In this document: positions 54,619 to 64,000 of the stretch, piece after piece
How the letters are laid out: the number at the start of each line of letters is the position of its first letter
How positions within the stretch are numbered: the first letter of the stretch is position 1
Assembly: GCF_040807025.1 (NCBI RefSeq)
Contig: NC_090943.1
Location: 978,356 to 1,042,355 of the forward strand
Length of the DNA: 64,000 nt
DNA from: Struthio camelus
Lineage: Eukaryota > Chordata > Aves > Struthioniformes > Struthionidae
Direction: 5' to 3'
The notes under the pieces: generated by a model
What the model was told of the DNA's origin: nothing
The model's input: only the letters and a program-made list of their open reading frames with translations
Databases searched by the model: none
Program-made: the position numbers and the translations under genes

Positions 54619-57600
54619 GAGTTGGGGGCTGCCCGGTCCTGCCGAGAGCCCCCTCCGGGCCGGGAGATGCGCTGGGCTCCTGCCGCCTCCCGTCCTGGGA
54701 GCGTGCCCGAGTCTGAATTCGAGCCTGAATCTAGTCGGCTTTGGGTTTCTTTCTTTTTTTTTTGATGTTTTCTCATAATTCTTACTTGCGCTGCTGCTTA
54801 TCTTAATTCTTTCCCCCAAATCCAGAATGAGTATTAAGGTTCTTACTATCTGTAAGAATAAACTAATTTATTTCTTTTTTTTTTAAACTTTTTTTGGGGA
54901 GGGAGAAGTGGAAGTATTTTAACTTGAGTTTCTGCATTCTGTAGGTCGGTATTCTTCCTCGCGTACAGTTTTAGCGGTTTGTCTGAAAGACTAGTTGAAT
55001 ACCATCATAAACATCTAAGCGCTTTTTAAATCTTTAAGCTTGTGGAATAGCAGATCTTCTTCTGCACCTCCTTTCTCCGTACCCCCGCTCTTTATGCAGA
55101 CAGAGCTCTGCGTGTGATGCTGATGTAGCTTCATTTTGCAAACTGAGAAGGCAGGACCGTGCTGGAGTTTTTCAGCTGTAGAACTTTGTTTCCTCTTTGT
55201 TACAGCTTGATTATTCCATCTAGTGGTATGTAGTGCTGCAACTTACTAACTCTTCCTTCATTTGAAAAAGTCATAATTCAACTTTGTTTAAAGTAGCGAA
55301 GTTAGCGCTGTCAATCACGACAGAAGTAACTACTTGGCCAAGCAAACTTGGCTGTGTCAGAATTGCTTGGACTCCTCCTCTCTTCCCCCCCCTCCCCCCT
55401 CCCCCCCCAATGAGAAGTGGTGAATTTTTAATTATCCTTTCAGATGCAGTTTGGAGGATTCATGGGTTTTTGCCCTGCTCAGGTCAAAACAGATAGGTGT
55501 TTCAATTCAAAAACAGCCCAACTGATGCGCTACTGCGATAGCAGCCGTATCCTCTGTCTTCTGTTTTCTTTGGTTATACTTGTGTTCTTCCTGATGAATA
55601 ACAAGCAGAAAGGTAGAATAGTTGATCTGCTTGTCAATGTGACTGTTGACTCCGAAACTGATGGACACTGCTATTAAATCTGTTGTACGTGCCTCTACAG
55701 AAATGATATATCAAATAATACAAAGCTGTGTCAGTGGTTTGATGATCATGGTGCTCAAAGTCCAGCTAGGCCACAGCCACTGGTGCGGCTCTGTGAATCA
55801 TCCTGCCCCCAATCCTTGAGTGATACTAGGGGAGGATCAAGTCACTGCCGTCTTCCGAGAACAAATAGAAGCCTTTTGGTAGTGTGCTTATGCTGAGGGC
55901 GGATACGTGTTGAAGCTTTAGTATCTGACTTTATCAGGTTGTTTCTTAAAAGCTAGTAGCTCTGTCAGTCGGCTAACGTGGTCCTAGTCAGGGGTCTGAG
56001 GGCCTGGTTCCAAGGCGTGTTGAACACTGCGGCTCGGCGCTGGGAACTGCAGAACCTCACCCTTTGAGGGTATCTGATCTGTTTTAACAGGTTGCCTAAT
56101 TTGTCTGCGGGAAACTTTGAAGGTTATGAGTAGTATATTGTTGTGGGTAAAGGCATCATTATAGCCCTTGCCCTCTGCTTTGTAAGTGTTGGCTGTGAGC
56201 ATCGTAGAGAGTGGAGGAACGAGACCAGGAGGTCCCTAACGCAGGACAGCCTCTAGTATCAGCTGCTGAAACCAGGCTGGACTTACTCTGGTATACATGT
56301 GTGCAGTGCCCTTACTGTACTGGTAAGTGTTGTTTAAAGGTGGCAATGCTGCTTCAAAAATACTTGGTCTTAGAGTGCTCACTCATTTAACTTTCAGGGA
56401 CACTTGTTGCGTAATGTCAGGTTTTAAATATTGTTTAAATTGTTCTTTTTATTGCAGCATTAAATTTAAAAAACAGGACAAAACAGAAGCCTGAGACAAC
56501 CTGATCAACAGAAGTAGAATGGAAATAAAGCAACTTCGTGTGTGTGTGTGTTTTTAAAGAGGCTGTTGGTAAGGATGCGTGGAGGGTGGGGCTATGACTT
56601 GATTTCCATTCTTTAGCCTCTTTTATGAAGTGTAATACTTGGTTTAAGTAAATGAATTACATATTTCTTCTGATGTTTGTGAAAAGGCTGACACAGCCTT
56701 AATTTTAGTGAAAAGAGCTGTCATTATAATTGAAGTCCAAACCTTCATGGTATTTTAGTGGTTACCTCTCTTCCCTAGAAATAAATGAATCTGAACTGTT
56801 AAATTGGATTTGAATTCTAACAGAGTTCAGGTCTAGTTTTAATTTGGACCCACTGCTGTTAGCAAGAAAAATCTATGGCTTGTTCTTGCTCTGGTTTATT
56901 CTTTTTAGCTTGTCTTCTGTTAGCTGAAGATAGTGAAAAAGAGTTTAGTTAATTGCGCAGTGTTTAAAACACATTTGTCACTAGGTACATAGCGCTGAGG
57001 TACCGATTTCCAAATTCTAATGTGTGCCAAACTTATGACTAAGGGAAGCCACTGGTCAGGCAGGGTATAAATCTGTCAAGATGAGTTCAAACTACTTACA
57101 ATTCAAATGAAAATGATGGTTACTTGCAAGCCAAGATAATGTATAACTAGATCTTGTTGTAGTCCAAAAAATCCCAAATAAATTATTTTGCTAGTTGAGG
57201 CGTAGACTGGAAGATCAAATTTGAATTTCCTCCTCTGAGAACTGGAGTTCAAGGCATGTTACTCATCGTATTGTTGCCAGTCTGATTGTAGATGGCGAAT
57301 TGTTCTGTGGATGTGTGTCTGGAGTCTCAAAGGAAAACGTAAAGAAACTGATATTGCTTTGAATGGCAGATTATTTCCTGCAGCTTCATGTTTACACCTC
57401 CTGTCCCACCTCAAGTAAATTAATCTTTTGCTTAGTTAGATATCCATGTGCATGGCTTCCTGATGTCTTAACAGTGGTATTGAACTGTGTTTTTTTGTTT
57501 TGTTGTTTTTTTTTTTTTCTTGAGGGGAAATTAAATTACACTCAGCTGTAGATCAGAGAAATGCAGGGGTCAGCAATCGCAGTAGACAGTGTGCTGGCAG

Positions 57601-60600
57601 AAGAGCTTAAGCGTTGAGCCTGAGCCATCTCACTGCCACCATCGTCTGTTACAGAAAGTTTGGCTCGCAGAAGGAGGGGTAAAGGTCCTTCGGGTCAGAT
57701 TCTTGAGTAGGTGGCATAAAAGCTGGGTTGAACAAAGTACAGCCCGTGTGAATAATGCCTTACAGGTAGGCTAGTATAGCAGGCAAACCCATGTTTTCCT
57801 TGTGATAAACTTCTCCGGCCTCCTACAACTCAGAAGCCAATTTCATGACTTACTGTTTTGCACATGTAAAAGAATTTCATGGTGGGAAGAAAAGGTCAGT
57901 GAAATCAATTGCTGTGGATATAATGCAGACTTTAACTTGGTAGCAATATGAATAAAACATTTTTTGGCTCACACTAGCACCCTATGTTGCTTTTGGGGAG
58001 GCTTCTTAATACAGTTTTTGAAATTTAAATGCTAGAAATTAATTCCTGAATTTCTTGGCATTAAAACTGGGCTGTGCGGGAATTCTAACCCCCCAAATTA
58101 TGGACAGACATTAGTGTCATGCTTAAATAGTATTTAAGCTCTAGCATGTTTTTCTTTTTAAGATATCAGAACAGTGTTGTAGGTTATTGGCAAAGGAAAA
58201 AAAAGTGAGCCTGTTTGGGAACAGTTTTTATCTTAGTTATCCTCTGAATAACTTATAAATTGCATGTGTTGTCATACAAGCCCATATTTTGCAAACATTA
58301 GTATATTTGATAGCAGAGTGTTTGCAGTTATTGTTCGAGAAAACCTGTGGAACACTGTTGAAAGAGTAAGTGTACTACCTAGATTAAAAAAAAAAAAAAA
58401 GGATAAATAACTATATATTCAAACCCCATAATACCCATTCTTCAATTTAAATACTGCTGGATAGTAAGAGGATGGTGGGTTATTTATTGTGTTGCTATAG
58501 GCGCATCTCCTCCTGGAAATGAGGAGGGAAGAGTTTGATTTCTTCCCTGCCTACTCAACCTCCTCAATATTAGAAGATATTTGTTGTTGCTCTTTTAGTC
58601 CTTCTCTGACGTCTTATGGGTTTTCCTCCTAGTAGAGAGTTGGTAGCCAATTTAGTAGTTCTCCCAAGGAGTAGCAAGATACTAACTCTGAAATAAAGCT
58701 TATCACGGCCATGGGCTTTGGACAGAACTAGGAAAGAAAAAAATCATTTTAGTGGCATAATTCAGGCAGACTTTTGTACCGCAATAGACCCTATATTGGC
58801 GTTCCTTTAAAAAGCTTAGATTTGTAGTCTCATGGAGTAGTAACTTCTTTGTAAAGGGGTTTCTGTGGACACAAACAGATTTAGAGTTTTCATGACCTGC
58901 CCAAAATAATTACGCTACTATGGTGGCTGGAAATAAGGTTAAGTATTAGGTATATCTCTGCACATTGGGTAACGTGACATGCGTGCCGTAGCTAGAGATT
59001 AAAATGGGATGATCACTTCATTTATGCTGCATCCTAGCTATCAAGCTACTCGTGTAGCTGCAGGAAGCTTCTAGGAGAAGTATGTAGTTAATCAGAGCCA
59101 TTAGCATGATTAGGATCCTCGCTGCCATTCTCCACCTACACTCATACTTGCAAATACACTGGATAAGAGGGGCAAAGTGTAAGATGTACTGAGCACAATG
59201 CAGGTTCAAACCCAAGGGATGGTCGCTGGGCTCCTAGGTATATGTAGTCGTTCTGGGTTTATATTATTATAACAGGCAGCTTCTTCAGTAAGCTGTGTTG
59301 CTGCTGTCTGAACATAAAGTCTTAAAAATCAGCCTTTCAGAGGATCTTTAGCAAGATTGTCAGGAATCCAGTTGAACGTGAAGTAGGCCTGTCTTACTAG
59401 TCAGTCAAGTGCTCATAGCTTGCTAATGTTTCATATCTAGCAGGTACCAACACTTTAATGCCTTCGTCCGTATTTGATGATGAAGTGGCATCTTCTTTCT
59501 TTTGTTGGGTCGGTGCTGTCCTTGACTTGATGGGAAGTGCCAGTATGGCCAGGGGAGTGAGTCACACACTATGTAATCCTGCAAGAAGATGCCCAGTTTT
59601 AGACTGAGACTGAGGCTGGGTGAATTGCTTGCAGTTAGGCTGGTGGAATTTTGGGCAGGGCTGATTAGAACTGAAATAAGCCAAAAAAAAGGAGGTCGTT
59701 CTGTAACTTCTTTGTTCAAGATATCTCCCTTTTCAAAACTTAATTGTTGGGAAGATACTGTATATATTAAAGCTAGATCTTTTGGAAAAAGCAAGCTTCT
59801 CTCTGAGTGTGGTTAGGTCATACATTTCCAGCGCATTCCTGCCTGGGAGTGAGTCATTGTTCCTTTTGTAAAATTGCATTACGGCTACATCATCCTGGAA
59901 AGCTGCTTTTCAGCTGAATTTAGGGTGTTGACACTTGCTTTAAACAAAGTAAAACTATGAGAGCTTTTATCAGATGAATTTCAAAGTATGTTTACATACT
60001 ATCCAGTTACGACTCCTGAAGTGTTAGGATATGAGATCAATTCATACTTGCTAGTGAAAATCCTTTGGTGCTGGGGATGCCGCTTTCTGAGCGTGCTTGT
60101 TTTGATTCCCTTCTCCTTCCCTCCCCCCCCCCCCCCCCCCCGAGTTTTTGAACCCTCAGTTCTCAAACTGACGACTTTCATGTATATGTGCACGTTACTT
60201 AATTGAGGTTTGTAATCCTTAAAATCCCCTGAAAGTGAGAAGAAATATGCATGTGCCTTTTTTTTCCCCCCCCTTCTCCCCCCCCCCTTCAACCAACTTC
60301 TCACTTGTTTCTTGCACTTACTGTGGTATGTCTAACCATAGCTCTGCTATAGGTACTCTGGCAGTTTGTCCTTCTAGGAGCTTGGGACTGAGGGTTTAGT
60401 ACCATATTAAGGCTATTTTTCTGAAACAAAACTTCTTTGAGGTGCCAGCCCTCTTCCGTGTTACACTTTCATAATGCTCTCTGCTATGTCAACACAACTA
60501 TTTGTGGACTGTGCTGTAAAATGGGTCAATGATCAGGTGGGATTTCTAGAACTATTTTTAGAAGCTGAATCAGTTCCGTTAAAGAGGAGGTAGAACGAAG

Positions 60601-63140
60601 CAGTTGGAGAAGGAGATGCCAAGAGCACGTCAAACTGGCTTTCTGTTGTTGCAGAAAATGTGATGGAGAAACACTGTCAGTGGTATGACTGAGTAAGAGC
60701 AGTGCAAAGCATTGAGGCTTCAAAAAAAACGTATATACCTTCTGTTGGAAAGGCAAGGCAAGCCAGAATATTACTGGAAATCTGAGAGTTGTGCTTTGGT
60801 GGGAGTTTTCCTGTAATCCCTCCTGGAGGATATCATGTATTTTCTGAGAGTCCAGCTGTTAGCGGTTTAAACTTGACTTGGCCTTAGGGACTCCAAGAGG
60901 AGGCGGTCTGCAGTTCTGTAAAAGGCTGTTCGTAAAGGGTTCGGCTAACGTCCATCTGGCCTATTAGGTGCTGTTGATGGTGACTAATGATGTTCTCACA
61001 CGCTCTCTTCCCACATAGATAAGTATGGCTTGGTCTGTGTTAGAGTAGTCCTGTGAAATTATTAATAATGTCAGTTCTGAAATACTATTGGAAATACTGA
61101 GAAACCCTACTGCAAACAGCAGCTTATGGAAACCATTTTAAAGCATAATTGCGGCCTCTGCTTGTAGGACATCCAAGTGCTTAATTCCTACCTGTAGCCT
61201 GATTACTGTCTACAGTCAGGTTCCCTTTCTATCGGAATGAAATAGCTTTAATAACAATGAAACTTAAGGTGGTTGCTTCTTTTTTTCTTCTTTTCCTCTC
61301 TCATCCCTTCCCAGGCCTCTTTGAGGCCTACTTCTCTTAATCTTCCGACGCTGCAAAGGTTGCTCCTCTTTTGCTTTTTGTTTAGTATAGTGCTGCTCTT
61401 AGATATGTTTCTATGCTTATTTGCACTGCTCTTAAGGAATCTCGGAACGGTTTTACTGCTGTCCGTAGGTAGCTAATTAATAGCAGTGAAAGTAGCTGCA
61501 ATTCTTAAGACTCTGGAAAAGCAAAGACAAATTTCATAAGCCAGCTGCAGCAGAAGCTTCAAATTAGGCTCTGCAGGCGTAGGAGGCAGAGGAATGAGAC
61601 AAAGAAAACTGAGTCACAGACTCTTCCTTCCTCCTGACTTTTGTGTCAGGAGTGAATGATTTCTCTTCTTGGTTGTAAAATGAAAGCAGAGTCGGAAAAG
61701 GGTTTTCAATGAGCTAGATGATTTGGGCTTCTTACTCAGCAGGAGCTGTGGATTTTAAGGTACAACTGCATATACAGACAACCTTAACCTTTTACTGAAT
61801 CCTGAAAATAAAATGTCTTAAGATTAGTTACTGATTCACAACTTCAAAAATATTACTCTGATTTTAACTCATATTATAACTCATATATACTGATATCTGC
61901 TCCTATCCTTGAAAAGGCAAAGATGAACCTTTGAAAAGGAACTTGGGATATAAAGGAAACACTTCAAACTGTTTTATTATTAGAGAGGAAACGTTTGGTC
62001 AGCACAGCAACTGATACTTTTTGTTTGAGCGTTTGCCTTCCTGCTGCGGTATGTCGAATGCCGCTGCCGAAGTGTAAGTTAGCTCCACCTACCCCAGCAC
62101 TGTAAGAAACTTCCAGTTGGACGAAATGATTGGAAATCGCTGCCAGGATGTCTGTGAAGCTAGTAGTCATTGCAGATGTTCACATCTCGAGTTAAATGTT
62201 TTTGGTACCAAGTATTATGTCACCTAATATATGTGTATCAGGTGGTACTGCTGTGACTCGGACGATGGGAACTCCATGTAGGATGCTGTGGGTGGCTTAA
62301 CCAAATTTTATGTAACAAATCTGCATCTACACTTGAATCTATAATATACTTAATCTTCAGTGTTAGTCTTTTTTGGATGTTTTTAATCTGTGGTTAAAGC
62401 ATACTTGTATATATATATATTTTTTTTTTCTTAGAGTGTATTTTAACCATTTAGCTCCAGCATGAACATTAAAGATGTATTCATCTTTTGTTCTTGAGGG
62501 CTATATATATATTTTTTTCCAATTAGTCTCTTGAGTAAAATGTGTGAGTTTGTGTGTGTGTGTTGTGGGTTTTTTTTTGTCATTGGGATTTGGACAGATC
62601 ACGTAGGGCAATAGGATCAAGTGTCACATTGGGGATTACATATTTGTCCTGCGGTGACCCTCTTAGCAGCTTGCATTGGTGTAATTGGTGAATGACTGAC
62701 TGGATTTATAGGGTTGTATACCTGCATTAGCAGTGTTTGATGTAACCCTAGCTTATTTGCTTTTGCACCAACATAATTTCAGGTTGAGAATTCTCTTTTA
62801 AAGGAAAATCCTACAATTTGCCTGAATCTAGCATTTACATGCCTATAGTTCTCTTTAAATATAATGCTTATTTTACTTGGATTAATGGTTAAGCTTGTGA
62901 GTGTAGATAAGTATTATATGACATTGAAAACCAAATGTCTCCAATAAGCTGTATTTATTTCAGAGCTGTGGCATTAATTTGATAGATGTCAATGGTGTTT
63001 AAAAAAAAAAAAAAAAGGTGCTGTCCTGTTGCATCATTAACTCATTATATTCTGAGTAATTTTGAAGAGTTGTTATAGTTTTGATAACAAGAATAAAGAG
63101 ATTAATGTACTGTGTGTTTCTTTTTTTTTTTTTTTGACAG

Positions 63141-63206
63141 CTTTCATGAGAATCCTTCTCCTGCAATGAGTAAATATAAATTTGAAAGATTCATACTGGG
63201 TTGGAG
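63141..63206 (+). other. Candidate small exon (weak)
   Basis: A long T-tract plus GACAG at 63140 and a donor-like GAG|GTGAGC near 63207 bracket about 66 bases. They contain two ATGs but no recognisable protein. It may be an alternative 5' UTR exon or chance. Confidence 0.15.
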
Positions 63207-64000
63207 GTGAGCCTGGGGAGCGTAATGAAGCTTCTTGCAACCTCAAGCTTAGTAGCTTTCTTCAGCTAAGAACTTAACTTGCCAAATTACCGCTGAGAGC
63301 TGATATTGCTAAAAGACTTCCCTATGGGCACGTCCTTCCATGCTTGTCTCTCAACGTGACTCTTGAAGCTTCTTTTTGTAGCTGATGCTAGTTACTGCTG
63401 GAGACAGTAACTTCCCTAGGATTTTCTGTTTTGATCTAGTCTGCAGTTGCAAATGCAAATGCTTGTCTGCGTCCAGTGTGTGCTCCCCTCTCTTGGCAGA
63501 GCCTGCTGGACTTGCTATCGGGTAACGAGCACCCAAAGGTGGATTAGTCAATGGCTGTGGATTGCACTTAACAAGAAAAGCTGAATTTGACAGGCAGCTA
63601 GAAATCTCTCTACACATTCAACAGAGGTTTTCCGTTCTAAAGCATTGACTTTTAAAATTATTTATTTATTTATTTTGTTATTACCATGAGTTGTTTTTGT
63701 GCTTGAGGGTCTGCTCCACTCCACTGCTACTGCTGCTTTGCTCTATCCGCTTCTGTTCTTTGCATCCATATCAGTTGGACTGGTGTCTGACCCGCACTGC
63801 TGTTTTCCTCTGTCTGTGGTTTTGCCTACCAGATTCTCTTTATAGGTCATCTGAGAGTATTGGATGTATGTGGTTTCTTTTTTCCCCCCTTCCTTCTTCA
63901 AAGGTCCTTTTAATAAAAAGGCTATTTGAGGGTTGGTTGGAGCATGTAATTTCATACAGCACTCTTAGACATCTAAACTCTGGTTGGTATCAGCTGATGG

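Larger units (their letters stand above)
54199..64000 (+). other. Putative long first intron of the downstream gene
   Basis: It starts as CpG island (to about 54.7 kb), then AT-rich DNA with no conserved exon. It contains T-runs, a C18-19 run at about 60124-60141, TA/T-runs at 62408-62430, an A16 run near 63001-63016 and a T-run/GACAG acceptor at 63140. No retroelement family is recognised. The assignment as intron depends on the inferred first exon. Confidence 0.4.

Noticed and set aside
55284-55677. Two small + frames (70 and 77 codons) after the 54-kb promoter
   Set aside because: No conserved motif, overlapping frames and no flanking splice pair that fits. One has a hydrophobic run, but that is not enough.
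1-64000. CRISPR arrays, bacterial operons, riboswitches, phage or attachment sites
   Set aside because: The window is vertebrate nuclear DNA. The regular repeats are direct minisatellites without unique spacers, so none of these categories applies.

Overview
The window looks like nuclear DNA of a bird (sauropsid). It has vertebrate split genes with GT-AG introns, CpG-island promoters, a CR1 LINE ending in the ATTCTGTG tandem repeats typical of avian CR1, and many GC-rich minisatellites. No species is claimed. All calls come from reading the sequence; no database search was run.

Layout, all recognised genes on the + strand: (1) 1-3545, the 3' part of a C2H2 zinc-finger gene: one upstream exon plus a terminal exon with nine fingers. 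(2) 4.0-4.9 kb, a CpG island without an identifiable gene, then a G-rich minisatellite (5.23-5.85 kb) and a 3.1-kb CT/CA array (5.85-8.99 kb). (3) 9115-16773, a complete seven-exon TRIM gene (RING, B-box, coiled coil, PRY-SPRY; 512 aa predicted). Its first intron holds a 1.8-kb array of 69-bp units. (4) 17.5-18.4 kb, a 5'-truncated CR1 on the minus strand. (5) 18.7-19.2 kb, a promoter with a perfect 43-bp-arm palindrome, four inverted CCAAT boxes and an E2F-like site, followed by (6) CDC25A, 19226-33481. Its 16 coding exons splice in phase to 528 aa, and its first intron opens with a ~46-bp-unit minisatellite. (7) 33.5-35.9 kb, the probable CDC25A 3' UTR. (8) 36.8-39.0 kb, a strong CpG island with no recognisable gene. 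(9) 39-52 kb, gene-poor DNA with a fossil L1/Tx1-like reverse-transcriptase fragment and an old CR1 3' end. (10) 52.3-53.8 kb, a C/T-rich minisatellite abutting (11) a CpG-island promoter at 53.85-54.7 kb. That promoter probably starts the next gene, and 54.2-64.0 kb looks like its long first intron. By human 3p21.31 gene order (ZNF589-CAMP-CDC25A-MAP4) the best guess for this gene is MAP4, but no MAP4 coding exon is visible.

CDC25A is the cell-cycle phosphatase that removes inhibitory phosphates from CDK1/CDK2. Its DSG degron, KEN box, 14-3-3 type site and CX5R catalytic loop are all intact. The TRIM protein should be a ubiquitin E3 ligase. The zinc-finger protein should be a nuclear DNA-binding regulator. 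They are unlikely to share a pathway; their proximity is syntenic. The most unusual content is non-coding: the promoter palindrome, one inverted monomer inside an otherwise head-to-tail array, and large tandem arrays lying next to four promoters.
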